Of a stretch of 64,000 nt of DNA, positions 12,967-23,694 are shown one piece after another; position 1 is the stretch's first letter, and every line of letters begins with the position of its first letter. The DNA is from Aptenodytes patagonicus (Eukaryota > Chordata > Aves > Sphenisciformes > Spheniscidae), in contig NC_134958.1 in assembly GCF_965638725.1 (NCBI RefSeq), forward strand, positions 14,139,464-14,203,463, written 5' to 3'. Both the position numbers and the translations under genes were made by a program. The notes below the pieces were generated by a model. It was not told where the DNA came from and did not search any database. It worked only from the letters and a program-made list of their open reading frames with translations.

Positions 12967-12991
12967 CACACACACACGCGCGCGCACACAC
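12967..12991. repeat. Alternating CA/CG dinucleotide tract
   Basis: Twenty-five nucleotides of strictly alternating pyrimidine-purine, CA repeats with a CGCGCGC core. It lies in the GLCE 3' UTR. Such tracts are prone to length change and to left-handed Z-DNA. Confidence 0.8.
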
Positions 12992-13802
12992 TCAGACACG
13001 CAAAACCCAGAAAAATGTGCTTCCTTTACGAACAACTGGTCCTTACTGCAAACACAGAGACATTTTTCTCCTGTTTGTTTCCTCCATCTTTTGCCCATTT
13101 TGGATTTGGAGAATCTAGGGAGACTCTCTTTGGGTACTGCTCAAGAGATGGTATCGGTGCCTTATGGAGGCCGCAATTTCCTCTTTTTTTTTTTTAATTA
13201 ATGCCAGTTGAAAAATTGCAGTGTCACTGATCTTTCAGTGCTTCGTGAGAGTCAGCCCGGCAGCTGTTGGATAGGTGAGCTCAGAAGCATAGGTTGGCCA
13301 TGCCAACGCCGTCGGTCCTGTCAGACCACCTTATCTTTAACGTCTCTATCGCGTTTTTGTTGGCCTTAGCACACGTGTAAATTAAACCGACCACCATCAG
13401 AGGTTGTAGAACCGAAGAGAGTTAAGTGTGGGGGTTTCTCCTGTTATTCTTTTTAATTGAGTTGTGCAGTGGAAGAGGATTGTTGGACATTGGTGCCCAT
13501 AACTTCACCAAATTCACTTAAGTTGGGTTTTGTATGTTTGTTTTCAGTCTTCAAACTGAAGATCTTTTTAATCTTTCCATGAGGCTTCCTGTACATAGAC
13601 TTCATCGGAACCATAGTGCGCATGGGTATATACAAACCAGTGACACACAAGCACAACTGTACAAGTGTGGCAGTGCTGTTTTTCTCAGCCATCGTGCAAG
13701 ACATTCACTGAAAGCTGCTATTTTCATTCACCTTGTAATTGTACTTTATTTTTTCTACTTTTTTTTTTTACATGTGGGATATACACCATGTGTTAAATAT
13801 GC

Positions 13803-13808
13803 AATAAA
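13803..13808 (+). terminator. GLCE: Poly(A) signal, proximal, GLCE
   Basis: AATAAA followed within 30 nt by a T/GT-rich stretch. It may give a slightly shorter transcript than the hexamer at 14008. Confidence 0.5.
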
Positions 13809-14007
13809 TTGTTTACAGGATGCTCTTGTAAAGGGTAGTCCTTTGTAAAGCTGTACAGACTTTGCAGTTTAAGCACAATGTGCACATGTTAGTTTTATAT
13901 ACAGCGAGACATGACTTTTTGCAGAGGGAAAGGTTCTACTATGTTTATATACAAAGTAAATGGATCAACGTTTGTGCTTAATGTAAAGCTGCTTTATAAG
14001 ACTGTAA

Positions 14008-14013
14008 AATAAA
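14008..14013 (+). terminator. GLCE: Poly(A) signal, distal, GLCE
   Basis: AATAAA directly followed by a T run. It is the last such hexamer for a long distance, so it is the most likely end of the GLCE transcript, with cleavage near 14025-14035. Confidence 0.6.
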
Positions 14014-17000
14014 TTTTTTTATCTTAAGACAAACGTGGGGCATTTTCGTTATTTCAGTCGGTACCCTCTGCTCTACGTGTGGTTGCAGATGAGCCCTGGT
14101 GAGCAATCGTCTTAGTGGTTCTGAGGTGTCTCCTTTGAGGGAATTTTAGAAGGTTTTTATTCTAAGTAAGATGGCAAACGTTCTTTCTTCAACAGTTAGG
14201 AGTTTGCTGATTTGGGATAAGGACCACAGATGTATATTCTCTGTCTGCTCAAGTAAAGCTCACGCAGTATGTTGCTGATGCGAGTTATTTCTGCTAAATG
14301 CATCTCATTTTGAGTTCATATGATTTTTGTTAAATAACAATTTTAACTAACTGGTCACTAAAAAATATCCTAACAAAGACGACAGGTGGTCTGCTGAGGT
14401 TGCTTATAATGTGCAAGAAATGCACAAGAAATGCGCAAGTCTCTTAACTCCTGTTTTCAGCTAGAAATGTGCAAGTCCTATCAAAATTCCCCCCCAAAAT
14501 TGGGATTGAGGTCACCTCTGCCTTAGCCGCTCCATGCCTGAAGTGACACTTTCCACCTTGATGCAGAAGTGCCATTAAATCGGGGCTAACTTTCCCTGGT
14601 CGACGGAAGGTCGGTGCCTCCTTGGCTGTAAACATGACCTGCACCCAGGATGCCACGTTTGACTTGGTCGTGAATAATTTTGTGTGACTGAAATGCATAG
14701 AGCAAATCTTCCACAGCCGGGCAGAGCTTCAGGACTGCCTCCCAACTGCTTGGGTGAAAATATTGATTTTCATTACTTAGCAGTTTGTTAAAAACGTATG
14801 AATTGAAAATAGAAGTGGATTTAAATATGTTGTCTTGGTGATGAATTTGAATGTTTGCTGCTCAGTTTGTGGTGAAAGGAAATACATTTACCATCTGCCT
14901 GGAGTGACTGATAACTCCCATGTATGCGTCGCGCTTCCTGAATGTTAAATAGCTGCTTCTATACTTTGCTAATCTCTTCCAAAAACGGCAGGAGCTATTT
15001 AAACGCCAAGCGCTCAGCGTTTCAGCCTATTAAACAAGGTGGAGTTTGGCAATGGTGAAGTGCAAATGTTGAAAGACACCTTGGCACTCACCGGCTTGAC
15101 TCTTTAGGACAGTAAATATTTCAAGAGCTCATCTTGTTGAACTTGCCGAGTAGCTCTCGTTGGGTTGAACTGAAGATTAACAGGACGGAGTGCCTTGTGC
15201 CACGGTAATAACCACTAACGAGCAGAGGGTGGGAGAGGGGAGCAGAGGGGTTCTGGTCCTGCTCTCGTGGCTGCTCATGCGTTTCCCATCTCAGGGAAGA
15301 GGAGTACATGTGCCTGCCTTGGTTTGGGAGGGGTCAAACCCTGCCATGCCGCTGGCCTTGAGTGGAGGAGCCGTCCCGTGAGCGGCACACGCTCTGGAGC
15401 TGGTGCAGGCGAGGGGAGTCTGTCCATCTGCACCCGCCAGGACAGATGGGTCCTGTGCATCTCCTGCCAGCTGCCACGGAAGGCCATTCATCCACGGGGT
15501 AGAGGAGTTACTGCTCCTGTCGAGGTGTCACCAAGCCTTTAGACCAGGGAGTTGGTCGACCCTCATGCTGTGAGTACGCCAACAGCACTTTATTTCTCGA
15601 TGCACTTGGGTGGCCACAGACAACCTGCTGCTGGGGGCTCGCTGTTGCTGTCCCTAAGGAGGCAGTGTGAAATATTTGATGGCTAATTACAGCAAGGTCA
15701 GGCTTCTGGTGCAAAGTTTGGGAAGAAACAAAGAGTATTGGCCCGGCCTCAAGCACTTGAGGTTCTGTTGTTGCCCTCGGCGTGTGCAGATGCTGGTACC
15801 AGGTCGTGCTCTTGGTGGTGGTGAAGGTGAGGTCTCTCTCTGTTGCTTTTTTTGTTTTTCTAGATTAGTCTAGATTAATAGTATTTGCTAGTGGGAAAAT
15901 GCTCCATGTACAGCCTTCTGTCTGCACCATCCCGCTGTGGCTCCCTCCCTCATCCCCTGTGCCTCCTGGCCCCACTCTATTAGCAGAAATGCTGCTCTGA
16001 AGAGTTTTCCCTGTTTATAAGCCCAGTCTGATTGCCTTCTTGAGCTTAAGCGATGCCGTCGCCTTGAGGCACTCACTTCTAAATGGATTCATCATGCTTT
16101 AGTGGCTTTCTGTCACCTCGACGACGAGGAAGTACGAGAGACAGCGCTGATGCACGGAGCAGCTTCCCTGTGCAGCAGGGCTCCAGCGAAGGAGGCGGCA
16201 GCTTCTTTACCTGCGCTGGGAGACATAAATGGTGCACAGACAGGTTTCCTGGGCTCAGGTGCCTGTTTGCGAGTGAAATCTCAGCCAAACGTTTCTGGAT
16301 GTGAAAAGAGGCTTTGCGGATGCTTGGGAAGAGGCTCGTTGTGCAGGCACCGGCTTCGGCGCCCACTGAGGATGCTGCGAGGGCTCGGGGCTGGCTGCGT
16401 CCCACAGCGGTGCCATGTGGGGCTCAGCTCTGCTCCCCCCCAGCACTCGGCTCTGCTCCCCATCCCATCTGGAGAGACCCTGCGGGCGCTGGCCCTGGGC
16501 CGGCAGTTTCCTCCCTTCCCTGCTGCTTTCCAGGTGGGATATCAAACCGCCCTTTGCACGGTGCCCTCTAAGGTACCGAATCAGCCAGGGCCCCGTGGGC
16601 ACCGAGCACCTCCCGGCACCGAGCGGCACCTTCAGCCGCTTGTGTGCAGGAAGTGTCTACAAAGACTTGTTTCTGCAAAGCCCATTACTGAGGGGGAAAA
16701 AAAGAAAATCCAAATGGCGTTGCTTGGGGGGGGAATACTGACCCATTAATTTGATCATAAAGAAGCCTTTTTATTAAAATCCCGTCTCTATCCCAAGCGC
16801 TCACAGGGCTTGGCTGGATCTTATTAAATGCTCCGATATTTCACTGTAGTTTTTTGTGTTTGCTGGGCCTTGTTTGAACAATCAAATGTCAGCAGAAGCA
16901 GCTGGTGGTAAATGCTGTTTCCCTCTGCCCAGGGACCGTGGGACGGGCTGCTGGGTGCTTAACCGAGAGATGAGCTGCTTAGAGAGAATTAAATATTAAT

Positions 17001-19662
17001 ACTGGGTATTGCTTTCTTTAATGCACCAGGCCTGGCTTGTGCGGAGCAGGGCCGTATCCAGCTGTGCCCGCGGGTGCCACGGGCAGGCAGGACAGCACGT
17101 GAAGCTCTGGGGAAGTGATGAGGAGGAGGGTGCCAGGGATGGCAAGGAAGGGCCGGGGGTGATTTTCCCCGTAGAGTCCCAGCGCTCCAGCGAGGGTTTG
17201 GCTCCTCTCCCACAACATGGCTCCTCCTCGGCACCCGCTTCCCTCCCCACTGGTTTTCCGCAGCTGCTCTCCCCCCTCTCCCCTCCGTTCCCTGCAGCAT
17301 CCCCGCAGCATCCCTGCTCCCGGCTGGGGCTGCCGTGCCCCACATCCTCCAAAAATTTAACAGTAATGTCAGCACTGGCACATTCCTCTGTCTCACATGC
17401 CCTGTAAGCAGAACGTGTCAGCATATTCATTCTGTAATTAAAAATATTAATTAAGGCAGGCCGGAGCCAGAAATGTGTTGCATGAGCTGGGCTGTGCCAG
17501 CAGCCGGGGCTGGCTGCGTGCGGGGGCCGAGGGGCAGGGGCTCCTGCTCCCTGCCTGGGATGTGCTGGGGTGGTGATCGTGGCCGGACCCCCCCATTTCC
17601 ATCCAGGCTCAGCCACCTCGGTGCTCCCCCCATCGCTTTCCAGATGCAGGGGTCTCCGTTGGGATGCAGGAGGTGGGGAGCGGGCGCTGGTGGAGGAGGA
17701 GGGGAGGAAACACCGGGGCAAAGCCAGAGCTGCTCCGCAGGCACCTCCCAGGCTCGGCGGTGACCTGCGGGGAGAAAGCCCACCCCACCCCACTGCGGCG
17801 AGCCCCCCAGCTCCTCGGGGCAGAGGAGGCTGTGTGACAGAGGGTCCGGAGACGGGCAGAGGGTGGTGGTCTCCAAAGGCGTTAAGGGGCTGCAGCGGGG
17901 CTTCTCCTCTGCTCACACAACAGGCGCTAACAGTGATGATGGAGCTGCTGATGTTAATTTGTTCTTTTTTTGGATTAATTTAAAATCTTCTAAAGTTTGG
18001 GGTTATTTTTTTTTTGTTTTGAGTGCTGGTGCAGCACCCCTCCTGGAGCAACCCCATCCCGTAGCAAAGCCCCTGATCACTCTTGCCTGGCTTTCCCTGC
18101 CTGTTGCAGAAGCAGGTAAGGCAGGGATCCTGCTCGGCTTGCAAGTGCCACCTGTTTAGCCATCCTGCCCTGTTATTTGCAATGATTTTGTGGCCCTGCC
18201 TGCAGCAGAGGTCTCCGGTGCCGCTGCCAGCGGGGCTCGTGGTGTGCTCGGGGAGCCACTCACGTGTGCAGGTCCTGCTGGCAGCATGTGGCATTAACGC
18301 CTGCCGAAGCAGGGGGCCGTGGGACGCGTCGCAACCCCTGTGCCAGCCCTGGGTCACCTTCGGACATTTTGCAATTCTGCAAGCCAGGCATATCATGAGC
18401 TCGGCTCTGCTTTGCTTTAAACTAGCACAAGGTCTGGAACAACTGATTGTCTTCATTTAGAATAGCTCCAGCTCACAACTAACTTTATAGACAACTAACT
18501 ACCTTTTATGGGGAAAAACCAACTTGGACCAGCAGAATAAACCGTTGCATTCATATTCCGCAGTTGTCACCTTGTGAATTGTTCCGTGTTGGTATTGGCA
18601 CTGTGGTCGTGCCCAGCAGGGCTGGCCGGGGCTGCAGCAACGCCTGCTGCAAAGATGCTGCTGCCGAAGTGCAGGCAGCGCAGGCAGAGGTCCCAGCGGG
18701 AGCCCTCGTCCTCCGTGGGCGCCCACACGGACTGAGCTGCTCTCTGCCTGGCACTCGGGCACAGCAGGATCAGGCCCCGCAGGGCTGCGGGAGCTGGACG
18801 TGCCAGGTTGGCCCCCGGCAGGGTTTGCACTGAAGAGGCGGCACTTGTGGTAGACCACGAATAACACAGTGAAGAATTAAATGTGCGTAATTAAACACGC
18901 GGGCTTAGGGCTAAATTAAATATTAACCAGTTCTTCCTCTGCACCTCCCGTTAGCGGCTCTGCCGCGATGCTGCGGGGTTTGGAGGCCACTTGGGGAGTC
19001 CCACGGCTGGAGCCACAGAGAGGAGGCGGCGGCAGCTCCTCTCTGGGTAACATGCCCAGGAGGGAGGGGATGAGCTGGGCTGCCTTGATGAGGTCCTTGA
19101 CCAGGCTCCCTCTGGCTGTGGTGACCCCCCCAGAAGCCGGCACAGGGGCTCGGCACCGGCCAGTGGACCCACTGTTGTGCTGGGCACCATTGGCCCCATC
19201 GCCCAGGGGTTGCGGGGGACCGATGGGGCCACACATCAGGCTTTGGGCAGGGGAAGGGTGAGAGATCCCGGAGGGTCGCCTCCACCCGCGCTGGTTCCTG
19301 GCTCTGTGTGGAAGCATGTGCTGAGCCTGACCTTCAGCTCCTGACAGCTGCGGGGCCAGGGATGCTCCTCGGTCTTCCTGTGCAATGGCTTTCACGTGCT
19401 TGGATGTTTCTGGGGTGGGGGGAACCCTTCCCACGCTTGGTCTTTGCCGCTCAACAGAAATGATGGGAAAGTCCACGCCCAGACTCTCCAGTTAATTTAA
19501 AGAATAAAAAAAGCAGAAGAAACACTTCCTTGGAGCACGTTGCCATCGACCCCATGTGCGTCAGACCCGGGCAGAGCTGGGCGGTGGGAGTGCAGTCCAT
19601 GTACAGCCTTGCAAGGGCTGGACTCTGCCTGCCCCGGCTGCCGCGGGTCCTGCGAGCTGGCT

Positions 19663-19716
19663 GGAAAGCTGGGCTCAGCCGGAAAGCTGGGCTCAGCCTA
19701 AAACCTGGGCTCAGCC
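19663..19716. repeat. 18-bp tandem repeat, three copies
   Basis: Units at 19663-19680, 19681-19698 and 19699-19716. The first two are identical (GGAAAGCTGGGCTCAGCC); the third differs only at its 5' end. It is a short minisatellite in GC-rich intergenic DNA. Confidence 0.9.
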
Positions 19717-20214
19717 TGCAGCTTCCATGGCTGGAGCTATGTGGGTGCCTGGTGGCTGGGCAGCCTGCTGTGGCTCTCCCCCAGGCCGGCAGGGCTTTGC
19801 AGGCAGCTCTGGGTGCGACGTTGGACCCCGCAGCTCCCACTGAGTCATTTTTTTGAGGGCGGATGTTTGTTCACAGTTCAGCACACAACACACCCCGTGT
19901 TCTGGGGTATGGCCAGCTGGGAAAAGTCACCTTTACACTCCTGCTGCCCAGTTATAAGTCAAATAAAAACCAGAGAGTGATTAAAACCAGAGTGCGCTGT
20001 GCTGGTGAGTGCCGGGGGGGGGAGTGCAGCCTGGACCCGTGAGCTGTGACCACTGGTGAGATAAGCGCTGGCACCCACAGCACGGCCTCTGGTCCGGTCC
20101 CACACGCAAGGGCCACCAGAATCCCCTGCCCCTTGGGGGGTGGCTGTCCCCAGGCCGTCCCCAGGCTGTGCAGGGGCTGCGTGGGGGTGGTCACGGCGGG
20201 TGCAGGGGCACATG

Positions 20215-20340
20215 TGGGGGGTGCACGCCAGCAGGGGGGGTGTGCACACCTGGGAGATGGATGTGCACATCTGCAGGGGTGTCTGTGCACATCTGGGGTG
20301 GGTGTGCACATCTGCACGGGGCTGTGTCTGTGCACAGCTT
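20215..20340. repeat. Degenerate minisatellite with TGTGCACATCTG core
   Basis: The word GTGCACA recurs about every 20-30 bases, followed by TCTG or CCTGG and a G-rich spacer. The GTGCAC core is palindromic. The repeat creates open frames with recurring HL/CT residues that are artefacts of the array. Confidence 0.75.
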
Positions 20341-23300
20341 GGGGGACAGGTGATGTGCAGGTGTGTGCCTGTGCCCAGCACTCCCCAGGACGCGTGGTGC
20401 TCCAGGGCTGGTGGCAAAGCGGCAGTGGAGCCAGTGCTGTCCCTGTCCCCAAGCCGCAGGATGTCTCCACCAGCACTGCTGAGCCCCCAGTTCCCAGCAG
20501 TTACCTGCTGGACCAAGCTGGGCCCCCCAGAACCTGCACTGGGTGCCCCGCCTGAGGCTTTCCGGCAGGTACCCCTTGCCCACAGCAAGAGCGAGAGCGA
20601 GAGCCACTGTGACCCCCCCCAGATCAGCGGTGCTCCCTCCACCTGACCACGCTCAGCTTACCCAGTTCTCCATTAAAAACAGAGCCGGGCAGCAGGATCC
20701 AGCCAACACTCAAATACCTATTTTTCATTTTTCATCCTCTCCGGCCTTTAACACCCTCGGTAAAAGTGCGGAGAGCTGGGCTGTGGTGGCAGCTGTGAAC
20801 CTTGCTGTGGGCTGGAGCGGAGCTTGATGGGGTGGATCCTGGCCAGCCCTTGGCAAATGCACGCTGGCGGCGAGGCTCGGGGACAGCGGTCGGGATGCTG
20901 AGCCCGGCGGCTCCATCTCCCCCGTTAGAGCTGCCTGAGCATTTGCACTGATGCGGGGACGGATGCCTCACTCACACGCTACCCCCACGGGATTTTGGGC
21001 TGCACAGACCTTCACCGAAGGTGTGGGTGCTCCGGCAGTGCCCCGTCTCCTGCTGGCTTTGTGCTGTGCCGGCAAGGCCTCTACCCAGAGCACAGCGTCC
21101 TGGGAGGCAGCTGGGCTGTGCAGCAGGGAGCTTTCGCATTGCAAGTGCCTTTTCCCAGTGCTTTGACCCCAGGAACAAGAGCCAGCAGAAACTCTCGGCT
21201 GATCTGTGCTTGCTGCTGGTTTCCAGACCCCCGGGATGCTCTGCTCGCACGGTCGTGCTTCAGCTCGGTTCCTATTTTGCTGCAAAAACTGTAGCTGGGG
21301 TTCAGCCATTCAGTGCTGGGAAGTTTCCACTGGTTTGAAACTCGTTGCACCAGTTGCACGGGAGGCACTGCAGGGCTGGCACAGCCTTTGCAAGCACTGA
21401 AAATGCCGATTCAGAAACACGAGGTTTCCCAGGCTGCTTGTACACGGGCACAGTGCTGGGAAGAAAGTCCTGCCTTGGGCTGGGGATCGTGCCCAAAGTG
21501 GGGTCGGAGTACTCAAGTATCAATCTCTCCTCCACTGCTGAGAGCTGCCAGCACAAATAAATGTGGATGGATTATTTGATGGGTCTGTGCCAATGATCGT
21601 GTAAAAACAACCAGGAGTCATTTTAAAGCATTTCATGGGTTTATTGCAGCACAGCCGCAGTCTTCATTCTTTCCAGCTCATTTGACCGGCCACGGCTCGT
21701 AAACCTGGGCAGGCAAGGGGGTAAGTAGAGTAAATCTACATCTTGGTCTCTGTGGGCAATGGTTTGGAGGAAAAAAGAGCGCAGGAGATGGTTTAAAACA
21801 CATGCTCAATGCCAAAAGCTTGGGGTGTGCAGAGAGACAGCGTTTTCCTCCTGATTGCCGCTCTCCTGGCCCGTAGCCCTGCAGGGATGGGGGCTGTGGG
21901 GGGGATGAAGTCAGTGACAATCTCCCCCGGGAGCCGAACTGTCCCCTGCCCCACAGCTGGATGCAGACGTGCGTGTGCCCAGCCCAGCCGTGGCCTCACC
22001 CGCCCCATGCCCACAAAGCAAATCCTAATTTTGTGCCAATTTGCCAGCAAGGGAGGAAAAACCCTGCAGGAGCTGCGGGTGACCCCGAGGTGCCTGGTTA
22101 TCCACGACACAGCTCCTCCTCCGAACAGCGCTGTGATGAAACCATCTTCCTTGTACCGCCTGGGGACAGCTTTACTTTCTTCATCCAAATAAAAGGGCTG
22201 TTTATAAACCCAGCCCTGCATGGGCTCACGCTGGAGCGTGAGCGTCGGCTTCCGCTGGCACGTGTCCATCCCCGCATCCCCGGCTCATCCCTGCCCAGGT
22301 GAGATCACCCCCGAGCTCCTGTGTGCTGCCAGGGATGAGTTTCGTGGTAGCAGAGCTCATGGCCACGGGGTTTGGGTTTTGCTGGCAGGATCTGGCCCTC
22401 TGCTTGGGGGGTCACTTTGTTAAGGAACCTGTTACGAGACCCATCGGTGCAAATCCCCGTGCCTGTCCATAGCTGCCCCTTGCCGGTGGGTCAGCCAGCA
22501 AGGCTCTGACATCGGGAAATGGGCATGATCTCAGCCCCGGGGCGTCCCTCCTGGTGGGAACAGCACCCGAAAGGAGATCGCAGAGCCCTGGGAAGCCGTC
22601 GTCCAAGGGGAAGCCGTGCTGCAGTGCTGGCAGGGGAGGGTTAATGCGCTTACACCCAGAAATTGATGTCAAGAGACTTCCCCTTGTGATTAAAACGCAG
22701 GATAGTGCTGCACATTCACCAGCCCTGATTTCAAATGACCCTTATTGCTTCTCCCCACGACCCGTGAGCAGTGCATTACGCCTGGCTCCAGTTCTTCCAA
22801 CTACTTAATAATGCAGGAGCAATGCCTGTGCATCCCTCTCCAGCAACTCGCAGTCCTCAGTCTACCGCTCTATTCAAGTATTGTGAAACACGTTACCAAC
22901 GGCTGCCATAAAAATAGAGGCTTTATCGGGGAGGAGAAGGGGAAACGCGCTGGGTTTTGCAGCCGGCGCAGGCGTGGAGAGAGCGGGTAGCTCCTGCTCC
23001 GCGGTGGCCGAGGGGACCCCCATCGCCCAGCCAGCTGTGGTCCTCCATCCAGCCGGGAATGATGTAAGAACTCTCTCCAGTTTGGGAGCACCTCCCTCGT
23101 CATCTCCGGGAGGGTTTTAACTTTACAGTCTCCTTGGAGACAGTTAAGCAAGTTTCGGATGTTTTCTGGTGCTAAAGCAGAGGGGCCTGGGAGCTGAAGA
23201 TGCACAGGGAGGTCTGTGAGTTAATATTTTTTCCTGCCCTTATTCCACTTCCTTGCAGCCAGGCTGAAGCTAATCCAGAGCACGATCTGAGAGCGTTTGG

Positions 23301-23379
23301 CCACAGTTATTTCCGGTTTTATTTTGTTGCCTTTTTCCTGTTCCACTAAAAGACGAGCCAGAATTAATTTGCTCCTAAT

Positions 23380-23694
23380 CTGGGAAAGCAGCCGGCGGGG
23401 CTGACCTCCGCCGCGTCCTTCCCCCCCGAGCCCAGCCGGGGTGTGGGGACCGTCCCGCCGGGTGCTGGCAGCAAGCAGGGCTTTCGGCAGATCCTCCCTG
23501 CCCTTCCTGCCGGGCTGCCGGCTTTGGCAAACCTGCCCCAGCCCGCTCGCTTGGCTGCCTACGCCCCGGCCGGGCTTCCAGCGCGGCTCGGCCATGTGGG
23601 CTGTGTTTGTACACAGATGAGTAATAGAGTCGCCCGGAGCCAGCGCCGGCGATAACGCAGCATCCGACCCAGCCCCACTCTCAGGAGCAGCGCC
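23380..23694 (+). promoter_or_regulatory. PAQR5: CpG-rich block with candidate first exon of PAQR5
   Basis: A CpG-rich stretch ends in a full-consensus donor, CGCC|gtaagt at 23695, about 3.1 kb upstream of the PAQR5 start codon. There is no TATA box. The layout fits a CpG promoter with a non-coding first exon ending at 23694, which PAQR5 would need because its start-codon exon begins with an acceptor. The transcription start cannot be placed from sequence, and it could instead belong to an unrelated transcript. Confidence 0.35.

Larger units (their letters stand above)
11199..14030 (+). other. GLCE: GLCE 3' UTR
   Basis: About 2.8 kb follows the stop codon with no credible coding content, and it is increasingly AT-rich. 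Two AATAAA hexamers (13803 and 14008) mark likely ends; the second is followed by a T-rich element. The exact cleavage position is inferred. It contains a 25-nt alternating CA/CG tract at 12967-12991. Confidence 0.65.
14031..23400. other. Intergenic region between GLCE and PAQR5
   Basis: About 9.4 kb with no gene I can support. From about 15.2 kb it becomes GC-rich, which opens long overlapping frames on both strands; none has a recognisable domain. It contains an 18-bp tandem repeat (19663-19716), a degenerate TGTGCACATCTG minisatellite (about 20215-20340) and AT-rich islands such as 17345-17462 that may be regulatory. Confidence 0.6.

Noticed and set aside
16102..16749. 215-codon + strand open frame in intergenic DNA
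   Set aside because: The region is GC-rich with overlapping frames on both strands; no domain, low complexity, no splice or promoter support.
16996..17916. 306-codon - strand open frame, the longest outside known genes
   Set aside because: It is rich in Pro, Gly, Arg and Ser as expected from GC-rich non-coding DNA, overlaps several other open frames, and resembles no family.
19959..20646. Overlapping frames of 140-230 codons around 20.0-20.6 kb
   Set aside because: They pass through the GTGCAC minisatellite and carry its periodic Cys/His residues; a repeat artefact, not zinc fingers.
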